From positions 1 through 64,000 of the forward strand of contig CAIZWN010000068.1 of NCBI GenBank assembly GCA_903936705.1: a stretch of 64,000 bases of DNA. The letters run 5' to 3'. Shown here one piece after another: positions 16,633-25,178 of the stretch. The notes beneath the pieces were generated by a model. It did not search any database, was not told the DNA's origin, and saw only the letters and a program-made list of their open reading frames with translations. Position 1 is the first letter of the stretch. Each line of letters begins with the position of its first letter. The position numbers were made by a program, and so were the translations under genes. Source of the DNA: an uncultured Myxococcales bacterium. GTDB lineage: Bacteria; Myxococcota_A; UBA9042; DTJE01.

Positions 16633-17822
16633 GCGACGACCTCCCCGCGAGGCACCTTGGCCAGCAAAGACACGCTGTTCCCGCCAAAACCGAAGTAGTT
16701 CAACATTACTATTCCCCCAACGAACGGGGCGTGGTTGCGCAGCGGCGTGACGCCGACCTCCGGGTCAACCTCGGCAAAGCCCGCGCAGGCAGGCACGAAT
16801 CCGGCCTCGAGACATCCGACAAAGGCCCCCAGCTCAACGGTGCCTGCCGCGCCCATCGTGTGGCCCAGATACCGCTTGATCGAAGCGAACGGGGGAATCC
16901 GATCGCCGAACAGGCGCAGCAGTGCGTGGCCCTCGGCCGAGTCGTTGTCCGGTGTGCCAGTGCCGTGCGCCTTGATCGCCACGATTGCAGAGGGTTCGAC
17001 CCCTGATTGCTCGCAGGCGGCTCGCATCACGGCTTCAGCCCCGCTTCCATCCGGCGACGAGGCGGTCATGTGGAACGGGTCGCATCGGCTGGCCCCGCCC
17101 AGCAGCAACACATCGCGACAACCGGTCCGGGAATCGTCGTCTGCCAGTTCCAGTATCAGAGCGGCCGCGGCCTCACCAACCTGTATGCCCTTGCGTGCCC
17201 TGTCAAACGGCAGGCAGCCGTCTGGGGTCAGCAGCATCAGGGCGTCGAACCCGTGCAGCAGCGTGGCCGTAAGAATGTCCGTTCCAACAACGATGGCGCG
17301 GGGCACCAGGCCCTGGCGCAGCATGTGGATGGCGGTCAAAATTGCATTTGCCGACGAGGTGCAGGCAGAGCAAGTCGTAAGGACCGGACCAGCGACACCC
17401 AGCTCCTCGGCCAACCGTACGGCAACGCGTCCGGCCGGTGGCTCGATTGTCACGTTGGGCACCAGGCCCTGGTGCGCAAGCTGCCCGCGGTAACGGGTCT
17501 CGGATACGTTCGAATCGCCGGTGATGGATCCCACCAGCAGGGCTGCTGCTGCAACCTGTGGGCTGCGGGGCTGAAGGCCAGCCTCGGCCAGCGCCTGTCG
17601 CAGCGCTTCGAGGGCCAGTTCGTCGTTGCGTGGCCGTTCGGGATCAACGTCCATATCGCGGACCTGGGATACTGGCACGCGATCTTTCAGCGGAGTGATG
17701 ATGCCAGCCACCGGATGAAGGCCGATTTCGCCGGCGAGAATTCGCGTTGCAACTGCCGCCCGCCCTGAACCCAGCGAGCTGACGAGGCCGATGCCGGCGA
17801 TGCGGACTGGGGCCGGAATCAT
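16629..17822 (-). CDS. Beta-ketoacyl-ACP synthase (KAS II/FabF-like), active
   Basis: Condensing enzyme that extends an ACP-bound acyl chain with malonyl-ACP. The 397-residue length is normal. The catalytic triad is complete: Cys near 154 in SACTSSANA, His near 286 in AHGTGTPDND and His near 321 in KRYLGHTMGAAG; the C-terminal FGFGGNSVS loop is present. It starts at ATG 17822, overlapping the stop of the acyl carrier protein, and its stop overlaps the GTG of the degenerate ketosynthase, so ACP, KS and KS-like protein should be made in fixed ratio. It is clearly part of the operon's own chain-building machinery and is not the housekeeping FabF, because its neighbours are export and tailoring genes. 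Confidence 0.92.
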   Translation of the reverse strand: MIPAPVRIAGIGLVSSLGSGRAAVATRILAGEIGLHPVAGIITPLKDRVPVSQVRDMDVDPERPRNDELALEALRQALAEAGLQPRSPQVAAAALLVGSITGDSNVSETRYRGQLAHQGLVPNVTIEPPAGRVAVRLAEELGVAGPVLTTCSACTSSANAILTAIHMLRQGLVPRAIVVGTDILTATLLHGFDALMLLTPDGCLPFDRARKGIQVGEAAAALILELADDDSRTGCRDVLLLGGASRCDPFHMTASSPDGSGAEAVMRAACEQSGVEPSAIVAIKAHGTGTPDNDSAEGHALLRLFGDRIPPFASIKRYLGHTMGAAGTVELGAFVGCLEAGFVPACAGFAEVDPEVGVTPLRNHAPFVGGIVMLNYFGFGGNSVSLLAKVPRGEVVA

Positions 17823-18085
17823 GCGCGCGCACCCTCACTGCGGATGAAGTCCGCCAGGATACGTACCGACTGGAGCACCCGAATACTGGTGTTCTGGTTG
17901 TCGATGCGAACCCCGTATTGCCTCTGGACCGCGGTCACGATCTCGAGGGCGTCCAGGCTGTCCAGACCAAGTGGGGACTCGGGCCCCACCAGCGGACTGT
18001 CATCGGTCAGCGTCGCCATGCGGGCGTCGTCCAGGTCGCAGGACTTCTGGATCAACACTCGCAGTTCCTTTTCCAGGTCCTCCAA
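17819..18085 (-). CDS. Acyl carrier protein
   Basis: An 88-residue acidic helical protein carrying the growing acyl chain on a phosphopantetheine arm. The attachment site is Ser near residue 43 in LGLDSLDALEI, the standard DSL motif. It should be modified by a PPTase encoded elsewhere. The start is TTG with GGAGG six bases upstream. It is the first gene after the ABC permease (65 bp gap) and overlaps the ketosynthase start by 4 bp (ATGA). Context makes it the dedicated carrier for this operon and the likely donor for the BtrH-like acyltransferase. Confidence 0.92.
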   Translation of the reverse strand: MEDLEKELRVLIQKSCDLDDARMATLTDDSPLVGPESPLGLDSLDALEIVTAVQRQYGVRIDNQNTSIRVLQSVRILADFIRSEGARA

Positions 18086-18154
18086 TTGGTACCTCCGTCG
18101 TCGGCCTTTCGACCACCCATTATCCGCCTGGTCCGAACGATCCGTGCTGCGAAT

Positions 18155-19489
18155 TCAACCTTGTCGGCGCTGGAACGTCAACGCCGTAAGCATCCCGGCC
18201 GCAGCGAAGGCCAACAGCCGCATTACATCGCCTGCCACGGATGCAAGGTCCCCACCGCGCAGGAACAGGGTCAGGAACGCCTCCTGAGCCCATCCAAGCG
18301 GCGAGATCACGGCCATCTCCCTCATCGCCTGGGGCATTGAAAACCTGGGCATCATGACGCCGCCGATTGCGCCCAGGATCACGATGGTTGTGGAACCGAA
18401 GATGGACGCCTGTTCCGGGGTCCCGGCGATCGCGCCCACCGCCAAACCGAAGCCCATTGCCGCTGCCGCAGTCGCCAGGCCGACGACAATGGCGGCTGGG
18501 AGTTGCGCCCCAGGCGAAAATGCCGGAGTGCCCAGCAGCGGCAGGACGAAAGCTCCTATGGCGATCATCAGCACGAATTGCGCCGCGCAAACTATCAGGT
18601 ACAGAAGTGCCTTGCCCAGCAGCGCGGCCGATGGCGCACCAGGGATGATGTGAAGCCTGGCCTGGGTACCGTCCCGTCGCTCGCGGATCAGCGCGCCCGC
18701 CAGTGGGATCACGATCAGGAACATCGAGAAGATGGTCCAGGCCGGAACGTTCTGCTGGACCGAATCGGGGATGTCCGTCCATGCCTTGTCGGACGACGGC
18801 GCTGCGTCCAGCGCCAGCAGTGTTCCAGGTCCTGCGGCCATCGGCGCGGCAGCCAGGCCTCTGGTCACAGCGTCCGGAAGCGCGGCTCCCAGGCGTTGCG
18901 AGGCCCTGCGCGCCATTTCGAAAGTGAAGGCTTCGACCAGCAGGCGGATCTCGGCACCCTGAAGGACGCCAGCCGAAACGTTACGGATCAGCTTCACGTA
19001 GGGTGCCGTCAGGACGGGGTCCAGCCAAACCGACAATCTGGACGCCGGCCCGGCCTGCATCGCTGTCGGGGGACCTGCCGCCGGGTCTGACAAAAGGCGT
19101 TCCGCCAGATGCTGTGCATTTTCGCGTGCGGCGGCGCTGGTACCATCCCGCAGAACCAGGACGCCCTGGAATCGGCCATGACTTACTGCCTCCCGTGCCG
19201 ACTCCTCGGTGGCCGGGATGCCGTCCAGCAAACTCGTTACCGTGAACACGCCCGCGGATTCCAGACCGGCGCGCAGGGTTGGCCCAAGGTCACCGCCGTC
19301 CTGATCGACGATGATCAGGTCGGCATTAGGTGCCGCCACGAAACGCATCGCGCGTTCCTGGACAACAGTCACCACCAGGACCAGCGCCGTAGGCATCCCG
19401 AACAGCACCAGCAGACCGCCGCGGTCCCTGGCCAGGGTTCGTGCTTCCTTCACGACGCTGGCGGCGATCTGTCGCAAAAACCTAGTCAC
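18155..19489 (-). CDS. ABC-2 type permease
   Basis: Membrane half of an exporter. After a first TM segment (GLLVLFGMPTALVLVVTVV) comes a large extracytoplasmic region of about 230 residues, then five hydrophobic segments (FSMFLIVIPLAGAL, LLYLIVCAAQFVLMIAIGAFVLPLL, AIVVGLATAAAAMGFGLAVGA, IFGSTTIVILGAIGGVMMP, and a C-terminal one), the layout of ABC2_membrane_3/YhgE-like or LPS/lipid-type exporters. GTG at 19489 is chosen: it overlaps the ATPase stop by 8 bp and has AGGGA upstream; an upstream in-frame start at 19528 lies inside the ATPase. Together with the ATPase it probably exports the operon's product. Confidence 0.87.
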   Translation of the reverse strand: MTRFLRQIAASVVKEARTLARDRGGLLVLFGMPTALVLVVTVVQERAMRFVAAPNADLIIVDQDGGDLGPTLRAGLESAGVFTVTSLLDGIPATEESAREAVSHGRFQGVLVLRDGTSAAARENAQHLAERLLSDPAAGPPTAMQAGPASRLSVWLDPVLTAPYVKLIRNVSAGVLQGAEIRLLVEAFTFEMARRASQRLGAALPDAVTRGLAAAPMAAGPGTLLALDAAPSSDKAWTDIPDSVQQNVPAWTIFSMFLIVIPLAGALIRERRDGTQARLHIIPGAPSAALLGKALLYLIVCAAQFVLMIAIGAFVLPLLGTPAFSPGAQLPAAIVVGLATAAAAMGFGLAVGAIAGTPEQASIFGSTTIVILGAIGGVMMPRFSMPQAMREMAVISPLGWAQEAFLTLFLRGGDLASVAGDVMRLLAFAAAGMLTALTFQRRQG

Positions 19490-20225
19490 GAAGTTCCCTG
19501 CCTGTGAGGTGAAGGAACACGCCTTCAAGATTCGAGCATCCCGGGGTCTGCTGGATCAATGCTACGGGTGCCCCTTCCGACAGGACGCGGCCGCCGTCGA
19601 TGATGGCAACTCGTCCGCACAGGCGCTCGGCTTCCTCCAGGTAGTGCGTCGTATAGATCATCGTGACCCCGGCCTGCGACAGGCTCTGGAGGGTAGTCAG
19701 GATGGCCGCGCGGCTTTGCGCATCGACGCCTACCGTGGGTTCGTCCAGGAAAAGGAGTGTCGGCCCGTGAATCAGCCCGGCCGCAAGGTTTGCCCGCCTT
19801 TTCATGCCCCCCGACAAGGTTTCAACTGGACGGTCCGCCGTCTCGGACAGCGCCACGCGATCCAGACACTCGCCGATCCGCCGCTTCAGTTCGCCACCCG
19901 CCAACCCGTACAGACGGCCAAAGTATTCCAGGTTCTGGCGAACGGAAAGTGTCGGGTACAGAGCAATGTCCTGTGGCACCAGGCCGATGCGGCGCCGAAC
20001 TTCGCCGCCGGCCGCTCGCAGGTCCCGATCGAACACGGAAACGCTGCCAGAGGTCGGCGTTCGCAGTCCTGTGAATATCGAGATGGCCGTGGTTTTTCCA
20101 GCGCCGTTCGGCCCCAGCAGCCCGAAGAACTCCCCTTCCTCGACGGCAAGATCCAGGCCAGTCAAGGCCGGCTGGCTGGCGCCGGGGTAGGTTTTTCGCA
20201 GTTCATGTGATCGCAGTGCGATCAA
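19482..20225 (-). CDS. ABC transporter ATP-binding protein
   Basis: Nucleotide-binding subunit of 247 residues. Walker A is GPNGAGKTT near residue 39, the Q loop VPQDIALYP near 86, the signature LSGGMKRR near 135, Walker B LLFLDEPT near 154 and the H loop YTTHYLEEAE near 190. The sequence is closest in style to DrrA/CcmA-type exporters of drugs, antibiotics or lipids. The start is TTG at 20225 with GAGG upstream. Paired with the overlapping permease gene; it lies 86 bp after the BtrH-like gene on the same strand. Confidence 0.92.
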   Translation of the reverse strand: MIALRSHELRKTYPGASQPALTGLDLAVEEGEFFGLLGPNGAGKTTAISIFTGLRTPTSGSVSVFDRDLRAAGGEVRRRIGLVPQDIALYPTLSVRQNLEYFGRLYGLAGGELKRRIGECLDRVALSETADRPVETLSGGMKRRANLAAGLIHGPTLLFLDEPTVGVDAQSRAAILTTLQSLSQAGVTMIYTTHYLEEAERLCGRVAIIDGGRVLSEGAPVALIQQTPGCSNLEGVFLHLTGRELRD

Positions 20226-20311
20226 TCAATCCACCTCATGCCAGCGAAGAAGAACCATTCCGGGTGACAACATTCGGCTGTAAGGCCGTTGCTCGAACCA
20301 TGTCGTCTAGC

Positions 20312-21319
20312 CTACCGCACCTGGGCCCGGACGTCCTTGAAGATTGCCTCTTCGCGATCCGCACACTCCCGAAGGATGGCGGCGAGGCGGGGATAAGGGT
20401 CCTCGGCGTGGTCGCGTCCTTTGCACGTCCGTGACGCCAGAAGGGCAAAGTCGCGCCAGCGGTCGCCGACCTCGGTCATTCGTCGCGCCGCGTCCGCCAG
20501 TCCCTCGATGCCCAGGATGCGGGCTGCATCGGCCAGGAAAGCGCCGTACATGAAACGGAATCCTGCGCCGCCCGTGCCGATCTCTTCCAGCAGCAGCACC
20601 AGATGGCCCGCGTTCATAGCCGCCATCTCCGGAGTCAGTTTGTTGGGCCAGCGCTCGACGGTAAGGGCAAGTCGTCGCATGCCTTTTACACCCAGCAGCG
20701 GGAAAGGGATCTTCAGCATGTTGAACGCCGTTTCCTTGATGCCCTTCATGACGGGGACGCGCAGATCGACGTCTTTTGGTACAAGGGTGGGGTAGTACAT
20801 CCGACCCTTCGGCGCCATCTCGCCCCGGCTGAAACGGGCGCGCAGCAGGTCCTTGCGCAAGCAGCGAACCGGCTCTGCCAGGACCGGGTCGCTCATGTGG
20901 TACTCGTCGCCGTCACGACCGAACACGATGACGTTGTGTGCGTTGAAATGAAACCGGAAGGCGCCGGGCAGGTACGGCAGCCAGAATACTCCCGTCTGCA
21001 CAGCCACCGGAATCCCCTGGTCCAGCGCTCGGTCCAGGTCGTCCATAGCGCGCTGGGGGTCCTTGTACGTGACGTCGTGGAACCGTACTCCCAGGCGTTT
21101 CGCGTTCTTCCGGATGATCGATCCCGGCGGACCGCGGAACGACACAAGCGGGAACTTCTGGTCGGTCACCTTGATGAAAGGGAAGTACGCGAAAAACAGG
21201 CCCGAGCCGATTCCGAAGACCTGAGGTTCCGTGACGTTGAGCCCTTGGTGGCGCAGCAGGCTGGCGATTGTAGCTGTTTCGCAGTGCGCGCCCTGGAGGT
21301 GGGTGAATGGGATCTGCAT
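20312..21319 (-). CDS. BtrH-like acyltransferase (BtrH N-terminal domain plus DUF4872)
   Basis: A 335-residue protein resembling butirosin protein H, which moves an acyl group from an acyl carrier protein to an amine of an aminoglycoside. The N-terminal domain begins with HCETATIASLLRHQG, giving a probable nucleophile Cys near residue 13 followed by the family helix; a conserved-type His is in FNAHNVIVFG near 128. The C-terminal half (GIKETAFNMLK, a run of helices to residue 330) fits DUF4872. GAGGA precedes the ATG. Because the operon has its own ACP, the likely job is release of the ACP-bound chain onto an amine acceptor. The acceptor is unknown. Confidence 0.85.
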   Translation of the reverse strand: MQIPFTHLQGAHCETATIASLLRHQGLNVTEPQVFGIGSGLFFAYFPFIKVTDQKFPLVSFRGPPGSIIRKNAKRLGVRFHDVTYKDPQRAMDDLDRALDQGIPVAVQTGVFWLPYLPGAFRFHFNAHNVIVFGRDGDEYHMSDPVLAEPVRCLRKDLLRARFSRGEMAPKGRMYYPTLVPKDVDLRVPVMKGIKETAFNMLKIPFPLLGVKGMRRLALTVERWPNKLTPEMAAMNAGHLVLLLEEIGTGGAGFRFMYGAFLADAARILGIEGLADAARRMTEVGDRWRDFALLASRTCKGRDHAEDPYPRLAAILRECADREEAIFKDVRAQVR

Positions 21320-21325
21320 GCGTCC

Positions 21326-21766
21326 TCAGCCGCCGGTCCCTTGGGATGGCGGATCGACGGGCGGCGGCGAGTCGGGGAGGGACTTCAGTTCCTCGACCGT
21401 CAGGCGCAGTGCCCAGGCATACTTTTGCAATAGTGCTGGCGGCAGTTTCTGGAATACCTCGGGCCGCAGATGCCTGCGCACGCGCCAGGTCCAGATCCCG
21501 ACATACTCGGCCAACATGCCCGGTTCCAGCAGGTTGGCTGCCATGTGATAGAAAAGAGGGCTCTTTCGGCCTGCGCGCACTTCCTGCCATGCGTCGGCCG
21601 CGTTCCGCCGAATTATCGCCCAGGCCTGCCGGTGGACGTGGACGCTTTCGGTGAACCCGTCGTCGCGCACCTGCTGGACCTGACCGTCCTTGCGAGGCTG
21701 GTAGGTCACTACGTCGCTCCAGCGCTCGGGCGTATCGACCTGCGAAACCCGGTTTTCGGCGGCCAT
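21326..21766 (-). CDS. Uncharacterised protein, first gene of the biosynthetic operon
   Basis: A 146-residue, mostly helical and basic protein without signal peptide, Cys or recognised motif. A central stretch (SPLFYHMAANLLEPGMLAE, then WTWRVRRHLRPEVFQKL) and the C-terminal LLQKYAWALRLTVEEL are the most distinctive parts; the C-terminal helices resemble the end of a small DNA-binding or adaptor protein, but I cannot assign a family. ATG at 21766 is preferred over 21814 because the predicted promoter would start transcription near 21820, only six bases from the upper start. The BtrH-like gene begins 6 bp after its stop, so the two are tightly coupled. Partner, chaperone or regulator of the pathway are all possible. 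Confidence 0.6.
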   Translation of the reverse strand: MAAENRVSQVDTPERWSDVVTYQPRKDGQVQQVRDDGFTESVHVHRQAWAIIRRNAADAWQEVRAGRKSPLFYHMAANLLEPGMLAEYVGIWTWRVRRHLRPEVFQKLPPALLQKYAWALRLTVEELKSLPDSPPPVDPPSQGTGG

Positions 21767-21826
21767 CCTGAACCCCCGGGACCCGGGCTTACGAGAACGA
21801 GCCCTGCGGTCCAAATCAGGCCGCGA

Positions 21827-21855
21827 AACGTACCCGAGACGGTCGTTTCAGTCAA
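21827..21855 (-). promoter_or_regulatory. Sigma-70-like promoter of the biosynthetic operon
   Basis: On the minus strand, -35 TTGACT (21855-21850), a 17-bp spacer, and -10 TACGTT (21832-21827). Predicted transcription start near 21820, about 55 bases before the ATG at 21766. A 10-bp palindrome CGCCTAGGCG lies upstream at 21882-21891. Confidence 0.55.
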
Positions 21856-21981
21856 GGCTGTTGAAGTGTTAGCGCGGCCGGCGCCTAGGCGGCGCATGTT
21901 CCTGGCAAGCCCCAGTTAATTCCGGAATGAGTTGTCACTTCCGAAGGAGTAGACTTTGCCCTGATCTCGGTGGGGTGACGA

Positions 21982-23583
21982 ATGCGTCAGGGAATCCTGG
22001 TTGCGTGGATCGTGGCTAGCGTGTTGGGGATCGGGGCAGCGGGTTGTTCGGGCGATGACTCCTTGATCCAGACCGACCAGAGCGGTCGTCCAGATGTGCT
22101 TGCGGAAGTTCTGGTCGATGCAGTTCGGGATGCCGGGGACGTTGGCCTGCGCGATTCAGGCGGGGATTCCGCGTTCGAGATTCCTGGGGAGTGGGATATT
22201 GACGAGGACGCACGAGGTGACGATTCGGGGGACGCCTCAACCGATTCCACGCCGGACCTGCTGGACGATACCGGCCAGTCGGTCGATGATGACGGTGCCG
22301 AGAATGGCGGCTTGGACACTGGTGTTGACGTCGTTTCATTCTGTGTCTCATTCGAGGATTGTAGTGACGACGAGGTATGCGAATTCAGCCTGGGGCGATG
22401 CCAGAAGCGTGGCACGTGGACCGATACGGCGACTGCCGTGTACGGCTATCACCCGGCCGCCGCCACGGTTGGCGACAATCTTGTGATAGACGGTACCGTG
22501 CTGTGCCAGCAGGCGATGATGGGATGCACCGGGGGCCGCGTGAAGATCGGCAGCGTGGCTTTAAGCGGCTTTTCTGTGCCGACCGACGAGAACCGGATGA
22601 TCGTCAAAGTGACGGCTGCCATGAAGGGTATCGTCACGGTGTACGATGCCGCTGGCAAGGGCGTCAGCCTGCCAACCCCATTCATGCAGGCTCCGACAGG
22701 TGTTCTGGAATGCGATGGATCGACCCCGGCCGCCAGCGGTGTTCCCGGGATTTCCCCCCGTCACGTCGGACCATTTGCCGCCGGGTATGTGGACCTGGAC
22801 GACGAACTGGGAACACGTGTGTTCTATCCCGCGCAGTGCGGTTCGATACGCCGTCCGCCGGTAACTGACGCCGTCTGGCCGCTGGTGATGATCATGCACG
22901 GCAACGGGGCTCTTTACATGAACCACGAGCACCTGGCTCAGTTGCTGGCAACATGGGGATTCGTTTCCGTGATGCCTTCGACGTTGATGAACATGGCCGG
23001 TGATCCCCAGGGCGCCGATGACCTGATTGCGCAGGTGATGCCCCTGGTTCAACGCGTTCGCGGGAAGGATCTGGCAGCCGAGCATCCGGTGTTGTCGGGC
23101 GTGTTGACGTCCGAGGACGTAGTCTGGGTAGGGCACTCGCGCGGCAGCGGTCGCAGCGAGGAGTTGATCGGCGCCGATTCCGATCTGGCGGCGCATACAA
23201 AGGGTGGAATCTTCCTTGGGCCGGTCGATGACGGGATGCCAGTGCCAGGCATGCTGATCGTTTTTGGTGCGGGACACGACCTTCAGTCGGGTTCGTTGTC
23301 ATACAACGCGCCCTACCGTGATCATGACGGTCCTAAATGGCTGGTCGAGATCCCGGGCGGAAACCATGGTTCCTTCTGTGATCACAAGGTCTACGGCTAC
23401 GGCAGCCTGGGTACGATGTTCGGCGATGCCAAGCCGGATATCTCACGCCACCAGCAGTTGGAGATCGTGCAGACCTTCGGCCTTCCGTTCGTGCAGCGGG
23501 CTTTCGGGGGGGACGAACTGTTTTCGGGACTCCTGGACAGCCCGCCGTCAGATACCATGTACAAGATCGTGCACGCGAACTGA
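21982..23583 (+). CDS. Alpha/beta-hydrolase lipoprotein with Asp-rich linker
   Basis: A 533-residue exported lipoprotein. The lipobox GAAGC follows an N-terminal hydrophobic helix. Residues 25-115 form an Asp-rich linker; a short Cys-containing segment leads to an IPT/TIG-like domain (about 150-235) and then an alpha/beta-hydrolase domain. The oxyanion segment is IMHGNG near 310, the nucleophile elbow GHSRG near 391 and a candidate catalytic His is in GGNHGS near 460. The order resembles dienelactone-hydrolase and polyester-hydrolase (cutinase/PETase-like) lipases. The gene is divergent from the biosynthetic operon across 215 bp, and may be an outer-membrane or surface esterase. The substrate is unknown. 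Confidence 0.82.
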   Translation: MRQGILVAWIVASVLGIGAAGCSGDDSLIQTDQSGRPDVLAEVLVDAVRDAGDVGLRDSGGDSAFEIPGEWDIDEDARGDDSGDASTDSTPDLLDDTGQSVDDDGAENGGLDTGVDVVSFCVSFEDCSDDEVCEFSLGRCQKRGTWTDTATAVYGYHPAAATVGDNLVIDGTVLCQQAMMGCTGGRVKIGSVALSGFSVPTDENRMIVKVTAAMKGIVTVYDAAGKGVSLPTPFMQAPTGVLECDGSTPAASGVPGISPRHVGPFAAGYVDLDDELGTRVFYPAQCGSIRRPPVTDAVWPLVMIMHGNGALYMNHEHLAQLLATWGFVSVMPSTLMNMAGDPQGADDLIAQVMPLVQRVRGKDLAAEHPVLSGVLTSEDVVWVGHSRGSGRSEELIGADSDLAAHTKGGIFLGPVDDGMPVPGMLIVFGAGHDLQSGSLSYNAPYRDHDGPKWLVEIPGGNHGSFCDHKVYGYGSLGTMFGDAKPDISRHQQLEIVQTFGLPFVQRAFGGDELFSGLLDSPPSDTMYKIVHAN

Positions 23584-23592
23584 CGGTCCCAT

Positions 23593-24432
23593 TCAGAACA
23601 TGGCCCTGATCAACGCTGGTGCCACCAGAGCCTCGACGGCAGACGCGACCACAAGCACGGCCAGGCCGACCAGGCCGATCCCTGCAACGTCTCGCAGCCC
23701 CCTGGAAAAATGGCTGGATCCCCACTTGTAGATGGCCATGTTCTTGGACAGGAAGACGCCGGCTATTGCAACCAGGATATACGCCACCGATTCAAGCAGA
23801 AGGTGTGGCAGGATGGCTATCATCGACTTCAGAAAGTACAGGATTTCGCCGCCGGCGCCAGTGTCGGGCGCGCTGCGGGCGATCCACGCGAAGACCACGC
23901 CCCAGACCGAGGCGTTCCAGGCCAGCACCAGGACCATGCCGCCGTGGCGGTAAAGGATGGCGAACAGAAATCCAACCAGCATCACGACCATATTGTGGCC
24001 CAACACCGCACCAAGGTCGTCGAACTGGACCTCGGTAAGGCTGCGTCCGCCAAAACCGCCCACCTGGCGCGAAAAGATGGCCGCGACGCGATCGGCCGGT
24101 ACCACGAAAGTGACAATCGCATACGACAGAAACACGCCGACAAACAGCATCATCAATGACGTTGCCAGTTGCACGTTCGCCGGCCAGGCTGGCTGTCCCT
24201 TCTGCCAGACAGCATCCCGGTTCCGGTCCAGCATCGTGTGGACGGTGCGGGCCTGGCCCAGCGCCACCAGGAAGACTCCGATCATGCTGGCCTCGGCCGG
24301 GAACAGCAGGTAGGCTGCGCCGATGCCGAAGGCCGCCATCAGGAACCCTCTGAAAAACACAGGCCCCTTGCGCAGGTCCGGGGGCATCCCGTCCTTGTCC
24401 ATGAAGAACATCACAGTCTGAAGGTTCGCCAT
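23593..24432 (-). CDS. Stage II sporulation protein M (SpoIIM)-like membrane protein
   Basis: A 279-residue integral membrane protein with about six TM segments. The second half has the layout of the SpoIIM/DUF95 family: LGHNMVVMLVGFLFAI, VLAWNASVWGVVFAWI, then ILPHLLLESVAYILVAIAG, where the PH-x-x-x-E pair is the family hallmark. In Bacillus SpoIIM belongs to a peptidoglycan-remodelling complex of engulfment; in non-sporulating bacteria the role is unknown. GAGG precedes the ATG. It lies 10 bp downstream of the small anchored protein gene on the same strand, so they are probably one operon. Confidence 0.7.
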   Translation of the reverse strand: MANLQTVMFFMDKDGMPPDLRKGPVFFRGFLMAAFGIGAAYLLFPAEASMIGVFLVALGQARTVHTMLDRNRDAVWQKGQPAWPANVQLATSLMMLFVGVFLSYAIVTFVVPADRVAAIFSRQVGGFGGRSLTEVQFDDLGAVLGHNMVVMLVGFLFAILYRHGGMVLVLAWNASVWGVVFAWIARSAPDTGAGGEILYFLKSMIAILPHLLLESVAYILVAIAGVFLSKNMAIYKWGSSHFSRGLRDVAGIGLVGLAVLVVASAVEALVAPALIRAMF

Positions 24433-24442
24433 CGCGGCCTCG

Positions 24443-25024
24443 TCATTGCGCTGGGGGGGGTGAATCCTTGACGACTGACGCGAGGTTCGATTCGAAGAAA
24501 GGCGTCGCCTCGATGGCTGACATGCTGCGCTTCTCGGGCACCATCGTCCGCAGGTACTCCTGGATCATCGAGGCGTTTTCGCGCAGCAGCAGCCGTGCGT
24601 GGCGATCGTCCTCCAGCATACTGATTCGTTCCTGAAGTTTGTCCCATCTGACGAACTTCTCGTCCAGGTCCTTCAGTTTGCCGCAGACCGGGTTCTCGGG
24701 GTTGGCGGGGCAGCCGAAGAAGTCGTCGGGAAGCGTCTTGCGCCAGATCCCGGACCGACCCGTAACCTGGTATGCCAGTTCGTTGAAAGCGGTTGCCAGC
24801 AGGATGGGGTCGTCCGGGGGTTCCCGCAGGGCATCGCCGTAAGCTTTCAGAAACACGGGCCCTCGCGGTTCCAGCGCCTGCCAGAGTGCCTTGTGGAGTT
24901 CCCGTTCGGCAGGGTCAATTCGGCCGATTGCCATTCCTGTAGGGTCGGGTTTGATCAACCAGAGCGCGGCGACGGCGGCGATGACGCTGATCACGGCGGC
25001 CAAGGCGATCAGGGCGCGCTTCAT
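24443..25024 (-). CDS. Hypothetical membrane-anchored protein
   Basis: A 193-residue protein with an N-terminal hydrophobic anchor (residues 4-24, LIALAAVISVIAAVAALWLI) and a mainly helical, charged remainder (about 25-180) that should face the periplasm. Two Cys (FGCP and PVCG) nine residues apart might form a disulfide. No family is recognised. It is the first gene of a pair with the SpoIIM-like gene (10 bp gap) and divergent from the kinase-FGE gene; the pairing suggests a joint role at the membrane. Confidence 0.6.
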   Translation of the reverse strand: MKRALIALAAVISVIAAVAALWLIKPDPTGMAIGRIDPAERELHKALWQALEPRGPVFLKAYGDALREPPDDPILLATAFNELAYQVTGRSGIWRKTLPDDFFGCPANPENPVCGKLKDLDEKFVRWDKLQERISMLEDDRHARLLLRENASMIQEYLRTMVPEKRSMSAIEATPFFESNLASVVKDSPPPAQ

Positions 25025-25178
25025 GTGGGGTCCCCGGCAAGAGTTCGAATAGTGAGCAACCCAAGCTTACGATAAATACGGAGTTTTTGTCAGGGGTCGG
25101 GAAGCCTGCCCGAGCTTCTGGAAATGCACCACCCATCATGATTTTGATCTAGAATCCCCTTCTGCTACCGGAGGAAGC

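Noticed and set aside
21882-21891. CGCCTAGGCG as an intrinsic terminator
   Set aside because: The stem is only 4 bp with no usable loop and no T run follows.
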